Assembly (NCBI GenBank): GCA_949358305.1
Contig: OX442321.1
Location: 868,001 to 932,000, forward strand
Source of the DNA: Strigamia acuminata
Lineage: Eukaryota; Arthropoda; Chilopoda; Geophilomorpha; Linotaeniidae
Direction of reading: 5' to 3'
Length of the DNA stretch: 64,000 nucleotides
The translations under genes were made by a program, and so were the position numbers. Of the stretch, positions 47,641 to 58,464 are shown in pieces. How positions within the stretch are numbered: position 1 is the stretch's first letter; every line of letters begins with the position of its first letter. Under the pieces are notes generated by a model. That model saw only the letters and a list, made by a program, of their open reading frames with translations. It did not search any database and had not been told where the DNA came from.

Positions 47641-49074
47641 TGACAAGAGTACGGTCTTGTACAGTCGTCATTATATTAATTGTCAAGAGTGTTTGTCTGT
47701 CTCCTCCGAAACCGGTGGACGGAAACGGCTATTTTTTGGATAAATTAGAGGCAATTAATTAGGCAACTGACCAAATTTGGACCAAATTCCTCATTTCACC
47801 CGGGTGTACCACGGGAAACTCTTCACTCAACTCAAATTATAAGAGTTCCTTCAAATAACATTAACTTGTGTTGGATTTTGGAGTAACGTTAACTCGACGG
47901 CCAAAATCCAACCGCTTTCATCCTTAAGTCTTCGGTTAAGGTCGGTGCTAGTCTGGCAGCATGTTTCCAGGGAATAAATCCGAAATAGGAAAAAGCTCTT
48001 GTACTTTTATGTCTTGATGAATGTAAGAAGCCGCTGCTTTATCGTTGAACCAAGTCGTAAATTGAAGGAACCCTTCATGCAAAACTGCGCCACCCTGTCC
48101 GAGTTTGTCGCTTAATTTCCCTAATCTGCGCAACCATTTGCTAAGATTGTTTTCATTAATCAACAACTAAACTCCAGCGATTCAACCTGAATCAGATACA
48201 TTTTCCACATTCCCCCACACCTAATGGAAATGATGCATTGCGATAATTAGCGCCATCTAGTGGCAGCAATTGCAACTCGCATATAATGAACAAATGGTAA
48301 ATTTCTTCAATTAGATGAATGTAAAAGCAGCCGAAACAGAGTGAAAACTATTGTTTCAATTGGAGAAATGAATGTAACATGAAACACGTAATGGCACTTT
48401 ATTTTTTCCATCTTTTTTTGTGTGTAGTCAGTGGTCAGTGGTCACCAATGTGTCTCCCTTCAAGAGTAAGTGAGGAAAAGAGGAGGTGGAAAGAAAAAAG
48501 GCAACAAATAATGGGTGTAGAAGGAACGTGATTACACCTGAGATTGGTGCAGCCATAATTCATTGGATTCAAGATGGCGGCCGAGCCGAATGCCATTAGA
48601 GGCATTTGGCCGGCAATTGGCGGTGTGTAAAGGGGTAATCCCATTGGCCTCCACTCATCCACCGGGCAATAACTTTATCATCACAAGCTTAATTGACCAT
48701 TAACCCTTTATGGCCATAGTGTGTGTGGACTTTGCGTTTGCTTGCTGCCACGGCGAGCGAGGTGCCGCAAATTGGAACGTTTAATCACGTTTTGGTATTG
48801 TTGCGAGTGGAATGGAAGATTGAATTGAATGCGATCAATTTTTTTTTTATTGTGCTTGAGGACTTGAGTTTCTTTTGTTTAGGCTTTTGTGGGTGGAAAA
48901 AGGGAGTTTTAGGCAGTTTTAGATGAAATTATTTTTTTTAGGCATGGAATAGATTTGTTTTAGGCACTTACACTTAGGCAGTAGGCTGTGTCTGTGTGTT
49001 GTGATGTTAAAAGATGCAAAAACGAAATGACAAACACTTAAAACTTTTTGAATGCACCTATTGTGAGTTGTGAC
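47641..49074. other. Non-coding; island at 48,540-48,800
   Basis: A canonical AAGATGGCGGC (YY1/Pho-type) site lies at 48,571-48,581 in a GC-richer, non-repetitive patch. A minus-strand frame at 47,948-48,166 has protein-like composition but is not recognised. No other gene evidence. Confidence 0.35.
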
Positions 49075-49640
49075 ATTAAAAGTTAGTTTTAGACCAACAT
49101 AAAAAGATTTTGCACAACTAGAGTGATTTTTAGGACCAATTGAGCTGTTTTAAGCACCAAAAGTGAATTTTGGGTTTGAATGAATCATTTTTATACATTG
49201 AAAGTGATTTTTATACATTGCTCAACTGTTTTTATGCACTGAAAGTGATTTTTAGACCTTACTGAACTGTTTTTATGCGCTCAAAGTGATTTGTAGACCT
49301 TACTGAACTGTTTTTATGCGCTCAAAGTGATTTTTGTACATTGTTCAACTGTTTTTATGCACTGAAAGTGATTTTTAGACCTTACTGAACTGTTTTAATG
49401 CGCTCAAAGTGATTTTTAGACCGTACTGAACTGTTTTTATGCGCTCAAAGTGATTTGTAGACCTTACTGAACTGTTTTTATGCACTGAAAGTGATTTGTA
49501 GACCTTACTGAACTGTTTTTATGCACTGAAAGTGTTTTTTAGACCTTACTGAACTGTTTTTATGCATTGAAAGTGATTTTTAAACCCGGAATGAATTATT
49601 TTTATACACTAAAAGTGACTTTTAGGTGAAATTAATTTAT
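49075..49640 (+). repeat. 41-bp satellite array (locus 2)
   Basis: About a dozen 41-bp units: AACTGTTTTTATGCGCTCAA, AGTGATTTGTAGACCTTACT, G (49,265 and 49,306 are consecutive unit starts). Aligned at TTTTATGCAC and TTTTTAG(A/G)CC, the unit has the same length and orientation as the 8.1-kb array. Confidence 0.88.
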
Positions 49641-50239
49641 TTTATTTTATCTTACTGATTTTCAACCTTAAATTAATTTCTTTGATCTTCAACCCTCAAG
49701 TCCTTAGCGATTTGTTTATTTATTTGTTTGCATTCTTTAATCATCACTTTTGATTAACATTTGCTGCGGAATCATAAGTGAGCATTGGAAGCAAAAAAAA
49801 AATAAAAAACAAAAAACAATCTCAAAAAAACGGTAGAATTTATGTTTGCAAAATTCGAAATAATGTAAACAGAAGCGTTGTCAAAAACTAACATATGAAA
49901 GGGGTTGGGGGTGTGGAAGGGGCTCTCGTAATGAAGGTTGTGTATATTTTATGAGAAAGTTCCTTCACTTCCTCTTCCATCGTTTCACATTTTTTATGGC
50001 ACTCGTAAAATTCTTTTAAAACTACTTACCTGTTAAGACAGACAAGAGGCCGTCTTTTTTCCTTCTTTTTTTTAGCATTCTTCCCATACCCACCTTTATT
50101 TCTCGCCTCAATTCCCAACAGGCGACATCTTCCTGAGGGGACGACAACACAGCAAAATACACAGCACACGCGAGCAGCCGTTTCACAGCGTTTTATACAA
50201 TTTGGAGTTGGAGAAAGTAAAGATGCGTAGTTCATGTTC

Positions 50240-50560
50240 ATCCTAGTATTTCGTCTTAAAACGAAAAACTCGTTTTAATGAATTATTTTAATCGTAATCT
50301 CGCTTTATTCATATTTTTAACTCTTCAAAAACTTGCTAAAAGTGTTTTTATTTGCTCTAAAACCGTTAAAACGAGTTTTGATTGCTTTACAGCTCGTTAA
50401 AACGAATATTTAATGCTCTAAAACCCATTAAAACGTATTTCTGTTTATCTGAAACTGTTTAAACGGTTTTTTTTGTCTTATACGTAACTCGTTAAAACGG
50501 ATTTTATTTGTTCTGAAACACATTAAAACACATTGAAATTCGTTCTATCAAGTCAATTGT
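50240..50560 (+). repeat. Degenerate CTCGTTAAAACG-rich repeat
   Basis: Irregular spacing of CTCGTTAAAACG and CATTAAAACG words about 35-50 bp apart, reminiscent of the TTAAAACG words in the 24.6-kb array. Too decayed to define a unit. Confidence 0.5.
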
Positions 50561-51020
50561 GGCCGCATAGGAAGAAAAGATGTCCGCTATGCGATATTCG
50601 TTTTGTTCGTATCGTCTCGCAACCTCGAATTATGATTGATGCGCTCGAGATTGCATACGCACAATAGGCGGTCGCTCATGCGCGCAAGTGTCTTTTGCTC
50701 GGCATCTGATGACAAGGGGATATTTTACTCAGTCGAGATCGCTCATCAAGTGCAGTGACTTACGTCGAACGTCACGTTTCGACCCACGAACAACCCCAAG
50801 GAGATGAATATTGATCTCGTGCGAGTGTCTCGAGCAAGCGAACGAACAGGGGTTGGTGCTGGCAGCTCGGGAGGAACGTGCATGTCATGTGCTCTGTGTA
50901 TATCTGCTGTGCTCTGTGCTGTGCTCTGTGCTCTGCTGTGCTGTGCTCTGCTGTGCTGTGGTGAAAGCGAACACGATTATCTAAGGGGTAATGGTGAACA
51001 ATGCGCTTCAAGTTGAGTCA
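50561..51020. other. GC-richer island with CTGTG microsatellite
   Basis: A CpG-rich patch ending in a CTGTGCTCTGTGCTGTG-type run at about 50,887-50,960. Antisense translations of the run look like repeated peptides and are ignored. Possible regulatory sequence. Confidence 0.3.
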
Positions 51021-51599
51021 GTATTCAGCGTAGTGCGAAGCGATTCGCAATTGAAAATCTTGCGTTTTGCAGACAAAGTTAATTTCACTTTAGGTTCAGC
51101 TTGCGTTGGGTTTGATTGATGGAGCTGAGGAGAATAAATAAATACTACGTGTTGTCGCCGCGAGAAACAATTCGTGGGTATGATTCTTACAAACGATTGC
51201 TGACACAACACTAGTGGGGAGTGGAAAGACAGGCTCTGAGGAGCAGAAAGTCCATTAAACAACATGAGCACACTGGTTATAATCTGCCTATTTCATTTGC
51301 CGATAGATCCAATGTAGGGATTGATCTAAATGCATCTTTTTGGATAGAACCGTCTTGACATGTTCATAGACCGTGGGCCCAAAGGCTCTTCTTGGTGCCC
51401 AATGTGCCAAAGAGGGCTGAGGTCTGGCAAATTGAAATCAAATGGGAACAGAGTTGGAACAGAGTTGGAACACATTTGAACAATGTTTTTTGCTGCTCCC
51501 CAGAAGTGACACTGCTGTGTATTGACACCATAGCAAGGAATTGTGACATTTGAGTGAATAGTGATAGGACTGCGTTCTTCTCAGAATGCAATCATAAAT

Positions 51600-51665
51600 G
51601 GCATCATGCAGCTTCCATATTTTCTTCTTAGTAACGGTTGGCCAGGTGAGGAAACAATAAACAGT
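51600..51665 (+). repeat. Dispersed repeat family D, copy 3
   Basis: GCATCATGCAGCTTCCATAT, then TAGTAACGGTTGGCCAGG, related to 6811-6900 and 23,590-23,690. Just upstream, 51,471-51,510 and 52,028-52,067 are themselves a diverged duplicate pair (ACATT(T/G)GAACAATGT...GAAGTGAC). Confidence 0.55.
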
Positions 51666-52179
51666 TCAGCCATCTTGAATTGCAAACCCAACTGTCTTCG
51701 ACAGAAGCGCTTGGCGACAGGGGGCTCCGGACCAATGAAATTACAGACACAAACTAGGAATGACTGATACATACTAATCACATCGCGACTAAATAAGTGC
51801 CCAATTCCCCAACACATAAAAAAAGCCAGTTACGGTGAGGTCCGCAGGGGGGTCAAGGCCCTCCTTGTTAAGAAAAAACCCCAAGAACACGCGAAAACCA
51901 AGAAACAGCATTAGTCACTCTTGGCTGAGGAGCCCTCTGTCGCCACCGCCTAGTGTCTCTATGGAATAGGGCAATCGCGGTCTCTGTAGTTTATTAAGAG
52001 AGTGCATATGGGCAATACACTTTAGACACATTGGAACAATGTCTTCGGCTGCTCGCCGGAAGTGACTGAATATGTAATTATTGCATATAGGTTTTTCTTA
52101 ATAAATTATTCCGGAGTAATATTTAAATTTTAAATTGTTCCAAGTGTATCGGAAGTTGTTTGAGACGCGAGCTGGCCAC

Positions 52180-52404
52180 TGTGAGGGACGAGTTGACCAC
52201 ACTGAGGGCGCCACCATGACGCCCAACCTAGTGGGGGGACAATTTGCCCACACACGATGATCACCACGATGACAGACACTGGACAGCCATCCAGATGTCA
52301 ATTTAATACATTAACCAGAAACACATTACTTTGTAGACCTCAAGTGTAAATAAAATTCAGTTTAACTTTTGCCACGCTCAGAGCAAGTCCTTTCAAACCT
52401 CACA
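52180..52404 (+). mobile_element. Solo LTR with 5-bp target-site duplication
   Basis: 225 bp, TGTGAGG...CCTCACA, the same length as and about 95% identical to 28,159-28,383. It is flanked on both sides by GCCAC, a 5-bp target-site duplication, which proves a complete LTR insertion reduced by LTR-LTR recombination. AATAAA is present near the 3' part. Confidence 0.92.
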
Positions 52405-52439
52405 GCCACACATTTGCATTTGTTTGCAGAAATTGAAGA

Positions 52440-53260
52440 GCAATGTGCTCGGTTTAGTTAGTACACCTCGCACGGCTCGGAAACTTCGACATTTGCAACT
52501 TTGCCGCTTTTCCCTGGGCAACTGGTGGTCTGTTTGTCTGCGGTATTAAACACGGGCTTTTGCGTGTCTGCTGCGTGTTTTTGTGCTGGCATTGCAGCCC
52601 CTTTTTTGCTGCCCACCTCTTTATTCTTTCTTGCTTCGCGATCATTAGGGACTTTCTTTTGTTGCTCGTTACCCAATCCGCCACCAGTGGCGCTCAACTT
52701 GGCATTTCGGAAGACGAAGGTGGCCATTACTCCGCTCACCTGCGACACACGCGAGTGCGAGAGGAGAAAAAGACGTAAACGGCGGGCATGACGAGAGTAA
52801 ACTGTCTCGTAATTATCATATTTAATGAGGTGTAAATTCCATTCGCTCGCAACTACCTGCGTTTCGAGTAATTTGAACGCGTCGTGCCAATTTGGTGAAA
52901 CAAGACGACACCTGATCCCCAGATTGCTTCGATTAAAAGCGCCGTTGCCGTTTGTTTGGCTTTTTTGTGCCTCTTTTTTGTCGTTTTGAGTGTCTGAGTT
53001 GGACAAAATGGCGTTTTGGCGAGCCGGGTAAGTTGATACGCGCTTGGTGGGTGGTGAATCCATAAATAATTCACTGCGTCACTTCTCACTAGGGGGCGTT
53101 GGGCCGAGAGGAGAAATCGGTGATGCAAATTCACGTCTGGCGAGATGAAAGAGGAGCATGCGCGCTCGAGTTTGGCTCGGAGCATGCCCCGTTAGGGCGT
53201 TAAATTTGGTCGTGGGGGGAAGTTGTTTGAAGTTTGGCAGCCAGTGTTGAATTTCTTACG
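52440..53260. other. CpG-rich island with a possible first exon on the plus strand
   Basis: Non-repetitive and GC-richer. On the plus strand, AAAATGGCG (ATG at 53,008) begins a short frame that meets a GG|GTAAGTTG donor at 53,028. A 201-codon minus-strand frame (52,458-53,063) overlaps it without a recognised domain. The island could be a promoter; the strand is undecided. Confidence 0.3.
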
Positions 53261-53520
53261 AAAAAGGGAAAGGCATTTCCATTCCCCGCTTCAAGTTGGC
53301 TTCGATTTGTCGCTTTGGAATTTTTACATCAAAATAAAAAATAAAAAAAAATAAAATATTTAAAAAATGGATTATTTGGTTTTTTTTTTTTTGGATTGCG
53401 GTTTTTTGGTTTAATGATGTCACAGATGGGAGTTGACATTTTGTGTCGTTTGTCACTTTTTTTTTTAAGAAAATTAATTAATTGATTTTTTTAATTTTTT
53501 TTTTATTTTTTTCTGAATAG

Positions 53521-53641
53521 AAGTCGCGACATCATCGGGATTCAAAGCCGTTTTTCGACGATGATGAAAATAGTTTTCTCGGACTTAAGACGATGAACGA
53601 CGAGAGCACAACGCATAAATGGGACAGCAAAGAAACAGAAG
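53521..53641 (+). CDS. Candidate internal coding exon, 121 nt, unknown gene
   Basis: A long T-rich tract ends in CTGAATAG at 53,520, a good 3' splice site. The following 121 nt are open in only one frame, and AAG|GTGAGG closes them. The open frame gives 40 hydrophilic, acidic residues (motifs KPFFDDDENSF and HKWDSKETE) that look like a disordered protein segment; I do not recognise the family. Phase is 0 at the start and 1 at the end. Joined to the 53,028 donor with its ATG frame it would be read in another frame and stop, so that join is not supported; an in-frame ATG inside the exon (53,593) would allow 5' UTR upstream. Confidence 0.42.
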
Positions 53642-54089
53642 GTGAGGTCTATCGTTATTTTTTATTTATTTAATAATAGAAAGAAGAGGAAATAGTGAAG
53701 GAAATGGATGTATAAGATCCATGCCTTAAGGGATCTTTTTGAGAAAGTTTGTTTTTCATTGTCAAATGGATGGGATGGATTCCAGTGTAGCTAAAGTTTG
53801 ACAAAACCCATTCCTAATGGACATTTTGAAAATTGAGCTTAAAGACGAAATCCGATATGATTATACTTTTTTTTACTAGATCTACCCAGAGAATCCGCTA
53901 ATTCCCATTGGTCAGTGGGCAACTAAATTTTTATCAGACACAGAATAATATTTATATTTTACATATACATAAATAACGTTAAAACAAAGTTACACAACAA
54001 ATTTCACAACAATCTAGCAATTAGTTCTAAAGAAACTATGGTCAAAACAAGCGCAGTGGTTGCAACAAGGGATAAATGATAGGTTTTTA

Positions 54090-54640
54090 GACTCTTAACA
54101 AACAGTGAACCTCTCAAACAAGGCAAGTAGCAGCTCAATTATCAAAAAATGTGAATCGTACAACAAATTGGCAAAGTTTGAAGAACAATAACTTAGTGGA
54201 ATACGACAAAATGAAAAGAAAACTAAATTTAACTCTTGCACACAAGCAAGCGCGATTGTAGTGGGCCCATTTTGTGATGAGCCGGACAAAAGAGTGGGAA
54301 CAAATTGTTTTTTCTGATGAGAAGAAATGGAATCTAGATGGCCCAGATGGTTATGGATACTACTGGCATGATTTGCGCAAGAATTCAAAGGTTAGAATGA
54401 GCCGTCAAATGGGGGAGTGATGGTGTGGGGTGCATTTGCATTCAATGGAAAAACTGATATTATTGTAATTGAAGGAAAAATGGATTCTCTAAAGTACCAA
54501 GATCTTTTGAAAAACAATTTAATTGCTTTTGGTCCATTGATTGGTGGCAAGAACTGGACATTTCAATAAGACAGTGCTCCAGTTCATGTGCCTAGGGCCT
54601 ACGAAGGTCTTAAAGTTGCTGTTTTGTGGCCAAGACAAAC
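54090..54640 (+). pseudogene. Broken Tc1/mariner-like transposase
   Basis: The plus-strand translation shows the Tc1/mariner catalytic core: a [12 protein letters not shown] block with the first catalytic Asp (codon 54,316), a VMVWGAF block, GKNWTFQ and a DSAPVH block with the second catalytic Asp (54,570). It is inactivated by a TAG at 54,259, a frameshift near 54,411-54,420 and a TAA at 54,567. The third catalytic residue region is not recognisable. The N-terminal helix-turn-helix part is at best residual. No terminal repeats were found, so this is an old fossil inside non-coding DNA. Confidence 0.85.
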
Positions 54641-55910
54641 TCATTTCATAGCACGTGCTGTTGTCGGCACAAAATCCTTCCCCAACCTCATCTAAATAAG
54701 CAGACATTCTTCTGGACAGACGTAGTTCTATATTGTGGCACAGTAAAGATTGCGCCTCTTCGTAACTTTTAGCGTAAAGTCGAAAAGCATGAGATCGGTG
54801 TCGCTGACTCGCCGTGTGTCCATAGGAATGTGCCTGAGAGTTGTTTGAGATTTGTGTGAATGGAAGTCGACCGCTTGCAGGTCCCCCTGGTTACCCACTA
54901 AGGAATTCCACTTGGGTAACGTTTATTTGGAAGTGGATCAATTGCAGCAACAGTCGCGAGATGGCGCCAAAAGACTATCCGTTTTATCCTACAAGATTAG
55001 CAATGCAGAGAAGCGAGGATTCGTGCGATTTTTGTTGACATTAGTAACACAATCACGCATTTGTGTGTGGATCCGCTCCTCTTGTTAATTTTTCATGGAT
55101 TAGATAAGGAATTTGATTTTCTAATTTTGGGATTCAAGCGGCGACGGCCATATTTGATTCGAGACGAGACGAATAACTATTATGAAATTTGCCAGCGTCG
55201 ATTGGTTTTCCGATCTATCTCCAGCACATTTTTCTCTCACTAAGACGATCGTTAGGTGTTGAAAACAGATGATTTGCATGCGCCCGCAGTGTTTTCTCGA
55301 ATCCTCCGCGTCCGCCAATCAACTCTTTAGAACAAACTACGAAAGTAATCACACCTCGACATTTTTTTACTCGCAGAAATAAATAAATAAAGCAGGTGGC
55401 GCTTCAAAAGTGACATTTTTATGTGATTTTGGAATTTGTTTTGATTTTTTTTTTTTGAAAAAATAAATTAAAATAATTTTTTTTTTTCATTTGCATATTT
55501 TTTTTATTCACGTTTTCCATCTTGATGGTGAAATTTTGTTTGCCTAGCAGGGGTGGATCCCCGCGTTGCTTGTCACTCGCGTCTATAAATTCCTTCATAA
55601 GGCGAGATTAAATGGACGGCCATTTGTTTTTCTCAACTGACTTTTATTGAGCCTCTCACAAGCAAACTTGTAATGAAAATGTGGAATAACGGGAATATTT
55701 TTCACAATAATTAGCAAAGCCTTGAATTTTTAATGGTCACTTTTAATGAAACTCAATTAAGTAACCAGCGTCGTTGCTTTTTTCCTTTCTAAGCGAATGG
55801 AAAACATCCGGGAGAGTTGGGCTTCACTGCGTGGCTTGGCTTCGCTGCGCTGCTCGCTCTGCAGTTTGGACAAGCAAATCGGAAAAAAATAATAATAAAA
55901 TAAAAAGATA
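54641..55910. other. Non-coding flank of the retrotransposon
   Basis: GC-richer, non-repetitive patches at about 54,720-55,380 and 55,540-55,870 are separated by T-runs. No exon or RNA gene identified. The gypsy LTR begins immediately after. Confidence 0.4.
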
Positions 55911-56582
55911 TGTTACGAATCAACTTAGATGTTTAATTGATTTGATCTGAATTTACGCGCAAGGTGATGTTAGCGCAAATCAGCGGGCAAAGTTCGTAGA
56001 TTTACTCTGTTTGTGCCATCGTCATATGCGGATATCGGACGGTGAATAAACCTAACTCGCTGTAACACACATTATTTATATTCGACGGGCTCAATCTCAC
56101 GTTGTGGGTCTTTACGTTTAAAAAGAATGAGTATGCGCAGTGATATTCGTATGCGGGTGGGCATAGGATGTCACAGGCATGCGAAGGGATAAAAGGTGGG
56201 CAAAAAGAGGCGCTATTAAGTGTTAAATTAGAAGAGGCGCGTGTTAAAGCGCAAAATAAAGATTGACAAACTCAATTCAATCTAAGAGGTGTTAACTCGT
56301 TGAAAGAGGTATGAGAAGTGTGGATTATGGATAAAAGTAGCGACCAGGTAAACATGAGTCATGTGACCAGGTCGATTGGAGTGGGTGAGGGGGTGGAAGG
56401 TATAAAATAAGGTTAATTGTTGGAAATAATAAGATGCGCGCAATGAGGCTGCGCATATATTTAGAGATGATTCATCAATGTTAGATGAAAAGAAAGATTG
56501 GGAAAAAATAAGAAAACTTAAGATTGGGTCAGTCTAAGTTAGAAATGAATAAAAAAGAAGGGTGGGTAACCTGCCCGTGACA
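55911..56582 (-). repeat. 3' LTR of the gypsy element
   Basis: Plus-strand TGTTACGAA at the start and CCCGTGACA at the end give TG...CA termini with a short imperfect inverted repeat. The end at 56,582 is set by the adjoining polypurine tract; the start at 55,911 is inferred from the matching terminal motif. On the minus strand a TATAAATA lies at 56,073-56,080 and an ATTAAA at 55,932-55,937, plausible promoter and polyadenylation signals. A 6-bp-stem hairpin (ATGCGC...GCGCAT) is at 56,434-56,456. Confidence 0.85.
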
Positions 56583-56595
56583 TCCCTCCCCCCTT
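56583..56595 (-). promoter_or_regulatory. Polypurine tract
   Basis: Minus strand AAGGGGGGAGGGA, directly followed by the LTR's TGTCACGG. This is the standard plus-strand priming site arrangement of LTR retrotransposons and fixes the LTR boundary and element orientation. Confidence 0.92.
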
Positions 56596-58464
56596 AGGCT
56601 TTTATTATTCGAGATTTATCGAAGAGAATAAAAGGATAAGAGACAAGGAAAGTCATACAATAATAATGCGCTATGCGCAAAAACTATACAAATTCTCAAA
56701 AAATAAATTAAATAAATTAAACAACAAAAAAAATGATGCGCGTCTGCGCAAAGACTTAACAACTTTGTCAAAAATAATGCACGTGGTGCAAAAACTTAAC
56801 AACTTTGTCAAAATAATAAACAAAAGTTAAACAATACCAAATTAAATATCAAAAATCAATTAGATTATTAAAAACAAAGAATTAATAAATCACCATGGCT
56901 TTTGAAAATAAATTTAAACTAAGATTTTTGGAAAGTCACAATGGTAAATTTTAAATCATTCTACTCGAAATCACAAGACGAACAGGGACGACACAAGGAG
57001 GGCGAACGCTAAACCTAAAGGGGCCGACAATACCTAGGACGGACGAGAGTCTATACACTTTACCCAAACAATTTATGAAATAAAAAATTTTAAACACTTT
57101 TACTTTTTTGTATAAACAAACTTCTGCTTTCTGTATAAAAATCATCGAATAAACAATTTTAAATTAAACAAAAATAAAGAGCCGACACATGAGAATTATC
57201 AAGAATCAGGTTGGGATTTATTAATATCAAATTGGGTATTTATGTTATGGTAGGATGCGCGTAATTGCGCAAAACAAATACAAAATAAAGGTAAGGTACA
57301 AAATTATGCAACCTGCATAAGGTAAGTATGATTTCAGATTAATTAGGAACTTTTAAATGGATGCGCGAAACTTTGCGCAAGGATAATTTAGGTTATTAAT
57401 TCTATGAATGAAATGGAAAATAGAAACATATAAAATATTATAAAACATAACAAATACCCGCGCGCACAATACTACTCGTATTGCCACGGAATTAAATATG
57501 TTGATCAGAAAATATCACAAAATTAAATGAAGGGTCAAAAAAGTATCACAATAATCTTGATTAAATGCTAAATATCCATAGAAAAAACATTCATTAAATA
57601 AATGAAAACATTGAATACTGACTTGAATCATTCCAGAATAATTGCGCTAAAAATAACAATGGAAATAAAAATTAAACGAAATTAAATTCCTAAGCTTCGG
57701 AAGAAATTATCATAATTAAATGAAGATAATTCTGGAATGATTATAGCACAAAAAAAATATCAAAATCATTAAACTAGAATAAATATTTCAATAATATGAC
57801 TAGAAAATTATCGAAATCATAATTGCACTTAAATAAAATATAATTGTAGTACTAAAAATCTAATTGTCCGATTCTAAAGCACTAAAAACGTAAAAATAAT
57901 TAAATAAAATATAAATTATCAGTGAGGATTATCACAATAGAAAACTTGCGCAAAAATAATAACATTTATGATGAAACACTAATAATAATTATTTGTTCTT
58001 CAAATCGACACATTACCGCTGCCCAAGCTCGTTCCATCAAGTCCTCCAACTCGAGAGATGTTTTACGGAGCGCCTCATCAATGGAATCGCATGGCGGAAC
58101 GGAAAAATGATGAAGATTTAAAGATGATAAAGTTTTGTGGATACCATGTAGATATTGGAATGCAGGCCGGCCCAAACTCAACGCACAAATGCGGAGATGT
58201 TTTATTAGGGCATTTACCAGAGATCCACGATCTGGCGGCGCATTTTGGACACAATTAGAGATGAAAATATGATGAAAACACAAAATAATGATGAATGGTA
58301 GGTTGAAGTGCGCACAAAGTCTTCGCAAATCACCAGGATCCTCGTATCAAGTCCTTCAACTCAACGCCGAAGCGGAGGAATTTTACGAAACGCCCATTGA
58401 TGTGATCTCCTGACTTCAATTTGCAAAAAACTTGCGCACACAAAGTCACGTTTAGGATTGTTGT
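56596..58464 (-). other. 3' non-coding region of the gypsy element with serial small hairpins
   Basis: About 1.9 kb, AT-rich, with recurring TGCGC-loop-GCGCA stem-loops (56,667, 56,737, 57,256, 57,362) and variants with paired changes (TGCAC/GTGCA at 56,778; TTATGCA/TGCATAA at 57,304). A diverged duplicate (TCAAGTCCT(C/T)CAACTC) occurs at about 58,038 and 58,348. A 120-codon minus frame at 57,966-58,328 has a hydrophobic N-terminal stretch, but nothing else supports it. Confidence 0.6.

Noticed and set aside
52458-53063. 201-codon minus-strand frame in a CpG-rich island
   Set aside because: No recognised domain, and GC-rich sequence lowers stop frequency. A GCAG|GTGAGCGG donor lies within it, but no matching acceptor was found. 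Kept only as part of the island.
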